Shown here: piece after piece, positions 26,554 through 35,449 of the stretch
Layout of the letters: the number at the start of each line of letters is the position of its first letter
Numbering within the stretch: the first letter of the stretch is position 1
NCBI GenBank assembly: GCA_022825005.1
Contig: JAJDYU010000024.1
Location: 1 to 64,000, forward strand
DNA length: 64,000 nucleotides
Direction: 5' to 3'
DNA from: Acidimicrobiia bacterium
Lineage (GTDB): Bacteria; Actinomycetota; Acidimicrobiia; Acidimicrobiales; Bin134
The notes under the pieces: generated by a model
What the model was told of the DNA's origin: nothing
What the model saw: only the letters and a program-made list of their open reading frames with translations
The model's database searches: none
Made by a program: the position numbers and the translations under genes

Positions 26554-27291
26554 ATGACCGAGTTCGCTGACAAGGTGGTGATCGTCACCGGCGCTGCTCG
26601 GGGGATCGGCCGGGCCACCGCGGCCCAATTTGCCAACGCCGGAGCAGTGGTGGTGGGTGCCGATCGCGATGTTGATGCCCTGGAAGCGGCGGAGGGCCTG
26701 TCGCTTCGGCTGGGCGGCGACGTGGGCGACACCCATGAAGCCCATGCGATCATCGACGACACTCTGGATGCGTTCGGCCGACTCGATGTGCTGGTGAACA
26801 ATGCCGGGGTCTGGGTGCTCAAACCCACCTCCGAGATCACCCCCGACGAGTGGGACGACCAGCTCTCCACCAACCTGCGCTCGTTCTTCCTGCTGATCCG
26901 CCGGGCCTATCCCGCGCTGGCCGAGGCTGGTGGCAGCGTGGTGAACGTGGCTTCCATCGCCGCCCTGCGGTTCACCACCCCCCATGTGGCTTACGCCTCG
27001 GCCAAGGCCGGGGTGATCGCCATGACCAGAGACTTGGCCGCCGAATACGCCCCCAACGTGCGAGTCAACGCAGTGGCCCCCGGCCCCATCGACACCATGC
27101 ACCTCACCGCCTCGATGACTCCCGAGGAAAAGGACGACTTCGGCCGCCGCTACCCGCTGGGCCGCATGGGCGAGCCCGAAGACGTGGCCCACGCCATCTT
27201 CTTCCTCGCTTCCCCCAAAGCCGCCTACATCACCGGCGCCACCCTCCCCGTGACCGGAGGCACCGAACTCGGCATCCCCAGCCTGTTTTAG
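26554..27291 (+). CDS. SDR family oxidoreductase
   Basis: 245 aa. NAD(P) motif TGAARGIGRATA near residue 12, NNAGVW near residue 83, catalytic serine in NVASIAALRFT and intact YASAK. The C-terminus has TGATLPVTGG. It follows the thiolase by 10 bp; a 3-hydroxyacyl-CoA dehydrogenase or FabG-like role would fit the operon but is inferred. It converges with the enoyl-CoA hydratase gene. Confidence 0.92.
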   Translation: MTEFADKVVIVTGAARGIGRATAAQFANAGAVVVGADRDVDALEAAEGLSLRLGGDVGDTHEAHAIIDDTLDAFGRLDVLVNNAGVWVLKPTSEITPDEWDDQLSTNLRSFFLLIRRAYPALAEAGGSVVNVASIAALRFTTPHVAYASAKAGVIAMTRDLAAEYAPNVRVNAVAPGPIDTMHLTASMTPEEKDDFGRRYPLGRMGEPEDVAHAIFFLASPKAAYITGATLPVTGGTELGIPSLF

Positions 27292-27294
27292 CGG

Positions 27295-28350
27295 CTAGCC
27301 CTCGATGCGGTCGATGAGGCCCCAGGCCAGGGCGGTGGCGGTGTCGATCTCGGTGTTGGTGAGGGCGAAGTAGCACAGGCGCTGGCGGCCGATGCGCCGG
27401 GCGATGCTCACGGTGCCGCCTGCGCCGGGCACCAGGCCCATGGCCACCTCGGGCAGGCGAAAGGTGGTGTCGGGGTGGGCACACACGTCGTGGGCGTAGG
27501 CGGGCAGTTCCACGCCCGCCCCCACGCAGGTGCCGTGGACCTTCACCCGGGTCTTGGCCGCCAGCCGGTCGATCCAGAAGGCAGCGCTGCGCACCGAGCG
27601 GACCCGATGGGCGGTGCCGGGGTCGGGGGTGGTGCCGAACTCGGCCAGGTCGCCCCCGGAGCAGAACGTGGGCCCGGCGCCGTCGAGCACGATGCCGTCC
27701 AGGCTGGGGTCGGCCCACGCGGCCCGGAGCTGCTCGACCAGCCCGTCGCGCATCTCGGCGCTGAAGGCGTTGTGGCGCTCGGGCCGGTTCAGGGTGAGCC
27801 GCAGGGTGGAATCAGCGCGCTCGGCCCGCACAGCGGGCTCGGGGTTGTTGGGAACTAGCCGAGCAGGCTGGCTGGCCAGCCACCCCTGGAACTGGGGGCT
27901 GGACTGGAGGGTGGAGTAGGCCAGCGACTCAGCCACCAGCCCATCGGCGGTAGTTCGGCCTTCGCTCAGACGCAGCAGTTGCACCAGAGCCACCGCCGCG
28001 GCCGGCGATGCTGTGGCTGCGGCGGCAACCTGCTCGATTTCGCCGGCGGGCACAGCCACCGGGACAGGGAGGTAGCCGGGGGCCAGCACGATATCGAAGG
28101 CGGCGCAGTGCTCGGCCAGCTTGGCAGCGTCGGCGGAGTCGAGGTCGGTTGGCACGACGGCGGCCATCACTGCCGGGGTGCCCTTGACCAGATCGGCCGT
28201 CTCTTCGTCAGGCCATTGGGAGATGTCGGCGGCGGTGAGCTCAACTAGGACCACCGGGCAGTCAGCCAGACCCAAGTCCTCCCCGGCATAGGGGTGGGAC
28301 AGGAGCTCGAGGGCCTCAGCCAGGCCCGTGGTCTGGATTGGCGCAGCCAT
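27295..28350 (-). CDS. Enoyl-CoA hydratase/isomerase family protein with an N-terminal extension
   Basis: 351 aa. The crotonase domain occupies the C-terminal half: RLTLNRPERHNAFSAEMRDG near residue 190, the oxyanion-hole region GAGPTFCSGGDLAEFG near 232, and GTCVGAGVELPAYAHDVCA near 275. The first ~170 residues are not crotonase-like; they resemble a degenerate second domain and contain PVVLVELTAADIS. Canonical hydratases are about 260 aa, so this is a longer architecture. It lies 33 bp downstream of the acyl-CoA ligase on the same strand. Confidence 0.85.
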   Translation of the reverse strand: MAAPIQTTGLAEALELLSHPYAGEDLGLADCPVVLVELTAADISQWPDEETADLVKGTPAVMAAVVPTDLDSADAAKLAEHCAAFDIVLAPGYLPVPVAVPAGEIEQVAAAATASPAAAVALVQLLRLSEGRTTADGLVAESLAYSTLQSSPQFQGWLASQPARLVPNNPEPAVRAERADSTLRLTLNRPERHNAFSAEMRDGLVEQLRAAWADPSLDGIVLDGAGPTFCSGGDLAEFGTTPDPGTAHRVRSVRSAAFWIDRLAAKTRVKVHGTCVGAGVELPAYAHDVCAHPDTTFRLPEVAMGLVPGAGGTVSIARRIGRQRLCYFALTNTEIDTATALAWGLIDRIEG

Positions 28351-28383
28351 TACTGAGTGACCGCAGACTAGCGCGGGAGGGAA

Positions 28384-29883
28384 TCAGCGGCTTTCGGCGA
28401 GCTCTTCGCGCAGGATCCGGCGCAGGAGCTTGCCGGTCTCGTTGTAGGGCAGCTCATCACGCACCTCGATGCGATCAGGGGTGCGCGACGACCGCATCTG
28501 GGACTTCACGAACTCTTGGAGCTCGGCGATGTCAACGGATTGACCCTTGGCCGGTACCACAACCGCGGCCACCGCTTCGCCCCACTGCTCGTCGGGCACG
28601 CCGACGGCGGCAGCGTCGGCCACCGTCGGGTGGCTCAACAGCACGTCTTCGATCTCGCCGGGGGAGATGTTCTCGCCGCCCCGCACGATGATGTCGTCGA
28701 TGCGGCCTTCCACGAACAGATAGCCGTCGGCATCGAGCGAGCCTCCGTCGTTGGTGGGGAACCAGCCGTCGGGGGTCACCCGGGAGTTTCGTCCCAGGTA
28801 CTCGCCCGATACCTGTTCGCCCCGCACCCAGATCTCCCCGGAGGTGCCGGTGGCAACCGGGTTGCCCTCCTCGTCGCGGATGTCCACCTCGATGGCGGGC
28901 AGCGGCCGTCCTGCCGAGCCGAGCCGGGCCCGCACGGCGGGATCGTCGGAGCGATGGGCCTCGCGGTGTTCCTCGGGGCCGAGCACCGCCACGGTGGAGC
29001 TGGTCTCGGTCAGGCCGTAGGCGTTCACGAAGTTAGCCCAGGGCAGCACGTCGAGGGCCCGGGCGATGACCGGAGCGGGCATCTTGCCGCCGCCATAGGA
29101 GAGTGCCCGCAGCGAGGGGAGCCCGCCTCCGATTTCCTCCATATGGTCCACGATGCGGGCCAGCATGGTGGGCACCACCATGGCGTGGGTGACCCCCTCG
29201 TCCCGCACCAGGTTCACCCAGTCGGCGGGGTCGAAGTTGGGCAGTTGCACGATGCGGCGCCCGGCGTACACCGAGCTCAAGATCGCGGCCATGCCAGCCA
29301 CGTGGTAGGGCGGCACCGACACCAGGGTGGCCTCGTCTTCGGCCGCCCCCATAAATTCCACCGAGCCGATGATGTACGACACCAGATGCCGGTGGCGCAG
29401 CACCGCGGCCTTGGGGGCCCCCGTGGTGCCGCTGGTGTAGAGGAGGATGGCGATCTCCTCGGGATCCACGTTCCAATCGCTGTCGGGCGCGGTTCCCTCG
29501 GCCCACTGGGCCAAGAAGTCGGGGCGAACAACAGCTCTCACGCCGTCGAGGTCGCCGATGGCGGCCACCGCGTCGTCGTTGCACACCGTGACCGACGGAG
29601 CGACCTCGGCGGCCAAGTGGCGCAGCTCGGGTACGGTCAGGCGGTAGTTGAGGGGGACGAACGGCACCCCGGCCCAGGCCGAGCCGAACAGGGCGATAGG
29701 CAGGGCCTCGCTGCTGACGTCCACCATGCTGACCCGGTCGATCTCCGCCTCCCGGAAGCGCATGGCGGTGGCCCCGGCCCGCTGGAAGAGCTGCTCGTAG
29801 GTGAGACCCCGCCCTTGGGATCCAACCGCGGTGCGGTCGCCGAACCCGCTGGAGGCCATCTCCAGCAGCATCATCAGATTCAT
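28384..29883 (-). CDS. Class I adenylate-forming acyl-CoA ligase
   Basis: 499-aa AMP-dependent synthetase/ligase activating a carboxylic acid to its CoA ester. The P-loop-like A3 motif ILLYTSGTTGAPKAAVLRH is near residue 147, the A5 motif NAYGLTETSSTV near 290, the A7/A8 region DGGSLDADGYLFVEGRIDD then IVRGGENISPGEIED near 375-400, and the A10 lysine is in NETGKLLRRIL at the C-terminus. The hydratase gene is downstream and a small conserved protein is upstream. Confidence 0.93.
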   Translation of the reverse strand: MNLMMLLEMASSGFGDRTAVGSQGRGLTYEQLFQRAGATAMRFREAEIDRVSMVDVSSEALPIALFGSAWAGVPFVPLNYRLTVPELRHLAAEVAPSVTVCNDDAVAAIGDLDGVRAVVRPDFLAQWAEGTAPDSDWNVDPEEIAILLYTSGTTGAPKAAVLRHRHLVSYIIGSVEFMGAAEDEATLVSVPPYHVAGMAAILSSVYAGRRIVQLPNFDPADWVNLVRDEGVTHAMVVPTMLARIVDHMEEIGGGLPSLRALSYGGGKMPAPVIARALDVLPWANFVNAYGLTETSSTVAVLGPEEHREAHRSDDPAVRARLGSAGRPLPAIEVDIRDEEGNPVATGTSGEIWVRGEQVSGEYLGRNSRVTPDGWFPTNDGGSLDADGYLFVEGRIDDIIVRGGENISPGEIEDVLLSHPTVADAAAVGVPDEQWGEAVAAVVVPAKGQSVDIAELQEFVKSQMRSSRTPDRIEVRDELPYNETGKLLRRILREELAESR

Positions 29884-29906
29884 GGGGCTATGTCGCTATG
29901 GCCTGA

Positions 29907-30212
29907 CTAGTCGGAGGCGGGAAGGGGCTTGGCCTCTTTCAGGCTGAGGGCGGTGCCTCCCAGCGCCAAAGAGCCGTCTCCCGGTTTGGTGCACAGAACC
30001 TCGAGGGACTCGTCTTCGTTCACATAGCGCTTGCCCAGCGCGGTGCCGTCGCCAGCACCGGCGGCAACCTCGCCATTGCGCTCCGCGTCGGCCGGATCGG
30101 CCATCGGCGCGCCGCCACAAGTGATGTCCACGTCGCCGCTTGGTGCTTTGACCACGATGAGCTCGGTATCGCATACCGAGCTCTTGAGGCGGCTACCCGG
30201 TTTCAGGTCCAT
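29907..30212 (-). CDS. Small conserved protein upstream of the acyl-CoA ligase
   Basis: 101 aa from ATG 30212. This start is preferred because GGGAGG sits about six bases upstream (30218-30223); a longer frame opens at 30290. It has two conserved-looking cysteine positions, SSVCDTELIVVKAP and DITCGGAPM, and a third in EVLCTKPGDGSL. Actinobacterial proteins with the same CGGxPM element occur beside acyl-CoA genes, but their role is unknown to me. It is divergent from the CoA-transferase gene. Confidence 0.7.
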   Translation of the reverse strand: MDLKPGSRLKSSVCDTELIVVKAPSGDVDITCGGAPMADPADAERNGEVAAGAGDGTALGKRYVNEDESLEVLCTKPGDGSLALGGTALSLKEAKPLPASD

Positions 30213-30280
30213 CCCTACCTCCCGAAAGATGTCCTCCAATCTTTTCCCGTCAGACTCAACAGGTACAAACTGCGTTAGTG

Positions 30281-31465
30281 ATGGAGTCAACCTTGAGCGG
30301 CCGCCATCCGGCGTTGGTTTGGGCCGAGTCGGGCCTGATGGGCCTGAGCGGACCCGAGCACGGGCCTCCGGCGGTGGCCTCGGGGCGCTGGGTGGAGCGG
30401 CTCGACGGCGTGGTTAGCGACATTGCGGGGCTGCGCGGCCAGCCGCTGAGGAGCGACGCCGCAGGTTTCCTAGGAGAGCGGGCGGCACTGGTGGGCCGTG
30501 GTCGAAGGGGCTCGGTGTCGGTGGGGGGCGCATGCCGCATGGTGGCGGCAGCCGACGGCGTGTTGGCGGTGTCGCTGGCCCGGACCAGTGACACCGAAGC
30601 GGTCCCCGCCTGGTTGGAGGTCGATGATCCGGGTGGGAGCGATGTGTGGGCCGTCGTGGCCACGGAGGTGCGGGACAAGCCGATGGCCGAACTGTTGGAG
30701 CGGGCCGAATGGCTGGGCTTGGCGGTGGGAGAGGCCACCCGACCTTCGCCACCGGCCAAATCCTGTTCGTTCACTGATGTCGGATCGGCGGAATCAGGCT
30801 GCAAGAAGGTGCTGGACGTGAGCTCGCTTTGGGCCGGGCCGCTGTGCGCCTCGCTGCTGGGCGGCTTCGGATTCGAAGTGCTGAAGGTAGAGGCACCAGG
30901 CCGACCCGACGGCGCCCGATATGGCTCGCCAGCGTTCTACGAGCGGTTGAACCAGGGCAAGCAGGAAACGGTCGTCGACCTGGGGTCCGAGGACGGACGC
31001 CGCCGGTTCCAGGATCTGTGCCGGGAATCGGCCGTGGTGGTGGACGGCTTGCGGCCCCGGGTGTGGGCCAACTGGGGTTTCCACCCCCTGGAGGTGGCCG
31101 AGAGCGCCGGGCTCGTGTGGGTGTCGATCTCCGGCCACGGCGACAACCGAGCCGGTTTCGGCGACGACGCCGCGGTGAGCGGGGGCCTTTGGCTACAAGA
31201 CCCGGCTGGAGGACTGCCCTGGTTCGTCGGCGACGCGGCCGCTGACCCAATCGCCGGTTTGGTGGCGTGCCGAGCCGCAGCCGAGGCCCTGGCCGCAGGT
31301 CGGGCGGGACTAGTAGAAGTGGCCATGAGCCAAGCGGCGAGTTGGGTCAGAGCGGGCGACGACCTGAGCGTGGGCAATGCCGAACTGATCCGACAAGGCG
31401 ACAATTGGGTTGTGCACGCCGACGGCGACGAACAGGAAGTACTGGCCCCCCGAGGCGCGGCCTGA
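30281..31465 (+). CDS. Class III CoA-transferase (CaiB/BaiF-like) family protein
   Basis: About 394 aa. The CaiB/BaiF signature is LDVSSLWAGPLCASLLGGFG near residue 178, followed by EVLKVEAPGRPDG and RLNQGKQETVVDL. The catalytic aspartate usually follows the NR/NxxK segment; here it may be in VDLGSEDG. The first ~170 residues are a divergent N-terminal region. The family moves CoA between carboxylic acids. It is divergent from the 101-aa gene; GTG 30278 is the alternative start. Confidence 0.8.
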   Translation: MESTLSGRHPALVWAESGLMGLSGPEHGPPAVASGRWVERLDGVVSDIAGLRGQPLRSDAAGFLGERAALVGRGRRGSVSVGGACRMVAAADGVLAVSLARTSDTEAVPAWLEVDDPGGSDVWAVVATEVRDKPMAELLERAEWLGLAVGEATRPSPPAKSCSFTDVGSAESGCKKVLDVSSLWAGPLCASLLGGFGFEVLKVEAPGRPDGARYGSPAFYERLNQGKQETVVDLGSEDGRRRFQDLCRESAVVVDGLRPRVWANWGFHPLEVAESAGLVWVSISGHGDNRAGFGDDAAVSGGLWLQDPAGGLPWFVGDAAADPIAGLVACRAAAEALAAGRAGLVEVAMSQAASWVRAGDDLSVGNAELIRQGDNWVVHADGDEQEVLAPRGAA

Positions 31466-31484
31466 TCGTGGGTTACCCGCCGGA

Positions 31485-31871
31485 CTACGCAGCCTTGACG
31501 TCGGTCAGTGCGAAATCGTTGCCCTTGAACAGAAGTGGTTCCCGAGTCTCCTTGGCCAGGGCGTAGGAAAAACAGTCGCCGAAGTTCAGGGCCGCGGGGT
31601 GGTTGCCCTTCCCGAACAGCCGCCAGGCGCGGCGAGCGGCTTGGGCATGCTCAGGCGTGACCGCTACGAGCAGTATTGGAACCTCTTCGATGAAGAGGTC
31701 GAGTTCATGGCCACCGGCGATACCGGTACGAGCTTCCAGCACCATGGAGGTCTCAAAGAAATTCGCAACCGACATGAGGCAGCGCTCGGCACCCGCAATC
31801 GCTCTCCTATAGTCCTCGGCGTCGGGCTCCTCGAAGAGGATGGCCAGGAGGGCCGACGTGTCCAGAATCAC
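31485..31871 (-). CDS. vapC: VapC-type PIN-domain toxin
   Basis: 128-aa PIN-domain ribonuclease of a type II toxin-antitoxin pair. Acidic residues expected to bind metal are visible: Asp in MILDTSALLAILF, Glu in NFFETSMVLEAR, Asp in NFGDCFSYALA and Asp in FKGNDFALTDV. The start ATG overlaps the stop of the antitoxin gene (ATGA), so the two are translationally coupled. It is probably intact. Confidence 0.9.
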   Translation of the reverse strand: MILDTSALLAILFEEPDAEDYRRAIAGAERCLMSVANFFETSMVLEARTGIAGGHELDLFIEEVPILLVAVTPEHAQAARRAWRLFGKGNHPAALNFGDCFSYALAKETREPLLFKGNDFALTDVKAA

Positions 31872-32125
31872 TTCGGCAGTCCATGCTCGTCATACAAGAA
31901 GCCGCCGTGTTCCACTGCTGATGGTCCCGGACGAAGAAGCTTGGAACAGCGCTCCGCAATGGCCTCCATCGCTTGCATGCGTTCTTCAACACTGCGGCTG
32001 CGCTGTTCGCGTTCGAGGCGTTCTCGCAGGGCCACCGTGATGGCGCCGGTCATGGTTTCGCCGGTGAGATTGGCCAACTCGCTGGCCAGTCGGCACGTCT
32101 CTTCATTCTTGATATTGAGACTCAT
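31868..32125 (-). CDS. vapB: VapB-type antitoxin (Rv0623-like)
   Basis: 85 aa. The N-terminal segment MSLNIKNEETCRLASELA then TGETMTGAITVALRERLE is typical of the Rv0623-like/PSK antitoxin family, which binds DNA through the N-terminus and the VapC toxin through the C-terminus. Autoregulation from the AT-richer upstream stretch (32126-32170, with runs of A and T) is likely by analogy. Confidence 0.88.
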   Translation of the reverse strand: MSLNIKNEETCRLASELANLTGETMTGAITVALRERLEREQRSRSVEERMQAMEAIAERCSKLLRPGPSAVEHGGFLYDEHGLPK

Positions 32126-32206
32126 TGAAATTCTCTCATGGTAGAACTGAATTTATTTTTCTACCATACACCGCCAATGCGCCCCTCCAAACGGTAGGTT
32201 GAGGTT

Positions 32207-32932
32207 GTGTTTGCAAGAAAGCCCAGTGGTTCGGGGCATTTGGGCGAGGGGCATCACCGCAATGTGACCCGGGGCGGGTATCGGGCGGCGGTGTTTGGGG
32301 TGAGCGATGGTCTGGTGTCCAACGTGGCGATCATCTTGGGATTTGCCGGGGGCACGTCGGGACAAGGGCTCGTACAGCTGGTCGGGATCGCAGGCCTCAT
32401 AGGGGGGGCAATTTCGATGGGCGCCGGAGAGTACCTGTCCATGCAGGCCCAAAGGGAGCTGTTGGAACGGGAGCTGGATATGGAGCGCCGGGAGCACACC
32501 CACAATCCACAGCACGAAGTTGAGGAGCTGGCCGAAATATACGAATCCCGGGGCGTAGACCCCGATATGGCCCGGGAGATGGCCACCAACATCATGGATG
32601 ACCCTGAGAAGGCTCTGGAGGTCCACGCCCGAGAAGAGATGGGTATCGATCCCAACGAGTTGGGCAACCCGCTCTTTGCGGCCATGTCCTCGTTCATATC
32701 CTTCGCTCTTGGCGCTCTTCTGCCGCTGTTGCCTTGGTTCTTCACCGGCGGTAACGGTGCAATCGTGGCATCGGTTATCCTCGGTGCAGTCGGAGCCGTG
32801 ATGGTGGGCGGTGCACTGGCGCTGGCCACTAGCCGGTCGATCCTGCGGGGCGCGCTACGCCACCTGCTCTTCGTCGCTGTGGCCGCAGGGGTCACATTTG
32901 GAATCGGCTCCGCAGTGGGGGTGGGAGTATGA
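32207..32932 (+). CDS. VIT1/CCC1-family Fe2+/Mn2+ transporter
   Basis: 241-aa membrane protein moving iron or manganese out of the cytosol. The family signature is VFGVSDGLVSNVAIILGFAG near residue 31, GGAISMGAGEYLSMQAQREL near 65, and a cytoplasmic acidic metal-binding loop with many Glu/Asp (residues about 85-150). Two C-terminal hydrophobic segments follow. The start is GTG 32207; its ATGA overlap with the following SDR indicates coupling. Confidence 0.88.
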   Translation: MFARKPSGSGHLGEGHHRNVTRGGYRAAVFGVSDGLVSNVAIILGFAGGTSGQGLVQLVGIAGLIGGAISMGAGEYLSMQAQRELLERELDMERREHTHNPQHEVEELAEIYESRGVDPDMAREMATNIMDDPEKALEVHAREEMGIDPNELGNPLFAAMSSFISFALGALLPLLPWFFTGGNGAIVASVILGAVGAVMVGGALALATSRSILRGALRHLLFVAVAAGVTFGIGSAVGVGV

Positions 32933-33798
32933 CTGATTGGGAATGGACTTTGGGCGGCCTCGAGAGCGATAAGCCTCCTATTTGGAGCGATGACAACATC
33001 CTGGATCCGTCCAGCGTGCTGCTCACAAACAAGGTAGCCATCGTTACCGGGGGCGCACGGGGCATCGGAGCGGCCACCGCGGTGGCGCTGGCTCGCTTCG
33101 GAGCCGATCTGGCCATTTGCGACCGGGAGGCCGACGACATGGCCCGCACTGCCGCCGCGGTGGAGGCGCTGGGTCGCCGCTGTGTGACCGGGCTGTTCGA
33201 CGTGCGCCATCCCGAGCCCCGAGACGCCTGGCTGGCCGAGGTGGGCGAGGCCTACGGCCGGGTGGACGTGCTGGTGAACAACGCCGGGGGCACGTTCAAC
33301 TCTCCGTTTGCCGACATCAACCCCAAAGGCGAAGCCGCGCTCATCGCCGAGAACTTCACCCAGGTCACCGGCTTCATCCGGGGCTGTATTCCGCTGATGA
33401 GCGACGGCGGGTCGATCATCAACGTCACCTCCATCGAGGCCCATCGGGCCGGTCCCGGCTTCTCCATCTACTCGGCGATGAAGGCGGCCCAGGCCAACCT
33501 GACCATGAGCCTGTCGCTGGAGTTGGCGCCGGCCGGCATCCGGGTCAACTGCATTGCCCCAGATGTGATCCCCACCGAGGGCGAGCGCATGCTCGGCGAC
33601 GAGAGCACCGACGAGAGATCGCAGTTGGCCCCCCAGCCGTGGTTGGAGGGCGGCTCGGTTCACGACTGCGCCGCCTCGATCGTGTATCTGGCCGGGGACA
33701 TGTCCCGATTTGTGACCGGCTCCACCATCCATGTGGACGGCGGCAACATTGGCGCTGCCGGCTGGAAGCGCCGCACTACTGGCCGCTATTCCACTTAG
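32929..33798 (+). CDS. SDR family oxidoreductase
   Basis: 289 aa. A ~35-residue N-terminal extension precedes TGGARGIGAATAVALARFG. NNAGGTF is near residue 120, the active-site serine is in NVTSIEAHRAGPG and the catalytic motif is YSAMK. The C-terminus has TGSTIHVDGGNIGAAGWKRR. It overlaps the upstream VIT-type transporter by 4 bp, an odd pairing of functions. Substrate unknown. Confidence 0.9.
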   Translation: MTDWEWTLGGLESDKPPIWSDDNILDPSSVLLTNKVAIVTGGARGIGAATAVALARFGADLAICDREADDMARTAAAVEALGRRCVTGLFDVRHPEPRDAWLAEVGEAYGRVDVLVNNAGGTFNSPFADINPKGEAALIAENFTQVTGFIRGCIPLMSDGGSIINVTSIEAHRAGPGFSIYSAMKAAQANLTMSLSLELAPAGIRVNCIAPDVIPTEGERMLGDESTDERSQLAPQPWLEGGSVHDCAASIVYLAGDMSRFVTGSTIHVDGGNIGAAGWKRRTTGRYST

Positions 33799-33846
33799 CC
33801 CAACCGCCTAGAGTTCCAGCCGGTACATCACCGCGAAGGAACTGAC

Positions 33847-34914
33847 ATGGACATCGACATTGAGCGGGTAACCGAGATAGCTGGGGAGGTGGCCACCCAC
33901 ATGGCCGGGGCCACCACCATGGCCATGGTCCACATCGGCGACGAGCTGGGCCTGTATCAGGCCATGGCGGGGGCGGGGCCGATGACCGCGGACGCTCTGG
34001 CCGAAGCTACCGGCTGCAATCCCCGCCTGGTCACCGAGTGGCTGCGCCAGCAGGCCGCCGTCGAGTTGGTGGAGATCGACGGTCAGGGCGACGATGATGT
34101 CACGTTCAAGCTCTCCGATGAGGCCGCCGCGGTGCTGGCCTGGGAGGTGAGTCCCGCATTCTTGGCCGGGGGCATCGGCATGTTCCGGGCCATGTTCGCC
34201 GACATGGACGACATCCTCAACGCCTTCCGGGGCGACGGCGGTTTGGCCTGGGGCGAGCACCATCCCAGCCTGTTCACCTCCACCGCCCGGTTCTTCCGGC
34301 CTCAGTACGAGATGTACCTGGCCAACGAGTGGATCCCCGCCGCCGATGGCATCGACGAACTGCTCAAGGCCGGGGCTACCGCCGCCGACGTGGGCTGCGG
34401 CTGCGGCGACTCGGTGCAGATCCTGGCCTCGGCCTACCCCGAGTCGCACTTCACCGGGTTCGACTTCCACGGCCCCTCCATCGACCAGGCCAGAGAACTG
34501 GCCGCCAACGCCGGGCTGACCAACGCATCCTTCGAAGTGGCCGACTCCAAGGGCTACCAGGGCGCCTACGACGTGATCTTCTTCCTCGACTGTCTGCACG
34601 ACATGGGCGACCCGGTGGGAATCGCCGCCCACGCCCGCAACCAGCTGGCCGAGGGCGGCTCGGTGCTCATGGTGGAGCCGTTCGCCCTCGACGGCCACGT
34701 CCGCAACCTGACCGAGAACCCCATGGCCGCCACCTCATATGGGGCGTCGGCCGTGTTTTGAGTCCCGTGTTCTTTGGCCCAGCCGGTCGGTCTGGGAATG
34801 GGTGCACAAGCCGGCGAAGCCGCCATGCGAGAGGTCTTCGCCGCCGCCGGCTACTCCAGCTTCGAGCGAGTCACCGAGTCCAACGCCAACATCATCTACC
34901 AAGCCCGCCCGTAG
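33847..34914 (+). CDS. SAM-dependent methyltransferase with an in-frame TGA near the C-terminus
   Basis: A class I methyltransferase with an N-terminal winged-helix dimerisation region (MADALAEATGCNPRLVTEWL-like, near residue 45) and the SAM motif ADVGCGCGDSVQILA near residue 180. The frame stops at TGA 34759-34761 after GASAVF. The same frame then continues for 50 codons with family-like sequence (VPCSLAQ, GAQAGEAAMREVFAAAGY, IIYQARP) to TAG 34914. Relatives, as I recall them, have a Cys at the TGA position, so TGC-to-TGA mutation or selenocysteine are the two main readings; see the following stem-loop. Without readthrough the product is 304 aa. Confidence 0.75.
34778..34796 (+). promoter_or_regulatory. 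SECIS-like stem-loop after the in-frame TGA
   Basis: Beginning 16 bases after the TGA, CCCAGCC pairs with GGTCTGGG, with the T at 34791 bulged, closing a GGTC tetraloop at 34785-34788. Bacterial SECIS elements often have a GGU-containing apical loop about 16-37 bases after the UGA. A GC-rich genome gives such hairpins by chance, so this is suggestive only. Confidence 0.35.
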
Positions 34915-35449
34915 TTTTGAAGTGCCACTGCCAGACCAAGAAATGGCCTCTGAACTCGGAAACGTCTGAGAGTTAGAGTTGCGTTATTACTTTGAGTAAC
35001 GCTCCAGAACTCGGTGCCCGAGCAGCATCGCCTGGATGCCGCCCTTGATCTGCCCCAGGAGCAGGGGGTCGTTGAGGCGTGGGTAGTGACGGCAGGGTGC
35101 AGGCGCGCGCAGTGCTGCGGGCTATCGCGTCAGCTGTCGGCCCGAGACGCGATGGGCCGGAGAACGCACCGTAGTCCAGCAGCATCCGGATGTCCTCGGC
35201 GTCTATGGCCGCGATGGCCCAGAAAACTCGCGGAATCGCAGAGCTCGGGACTTCGGCGAAGATCCTCCAGTGGCGATCGGAGGCTTCGTCCTAAATCTCG
35301 GTCATTGCCCGTATCCTCTCCGGTCCGCCCTGATTCCCACCGTCATCGCACGCATCGTTGATCACGTCGCCAATCTCACGTTGGCGTGAAGCGGGCTGAG
35401 CTCGTCGGCGGAGACGTCCGCGCAGCGGAGCGCAATTCCGCGGTGGTCC
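34915..35449. other. Non-coding or decayed stretch
   Basis: No intact gene was recognised in about 535 bp. A hairpin occupies 34981-35002 (arms TTACT/AGTAA, then GCG/CGC with a bulge). On the minus strand short peptide-like pieces appear in different frames (for example HYPRLNDPLLLGQIKGGIQ near 35035-35090), so old coding sequence broken by frameshifts is likely. Several frames carry stops throughout. Confidence 0.5.

Noticed and set aside
34981..35002. Intrinsic terminator after the methyltransferase
   Set aside because: The hairpin is clear but is not followed by a T tract and lies 67 bp past the gene in decayed DNA, so its role is uncertain.
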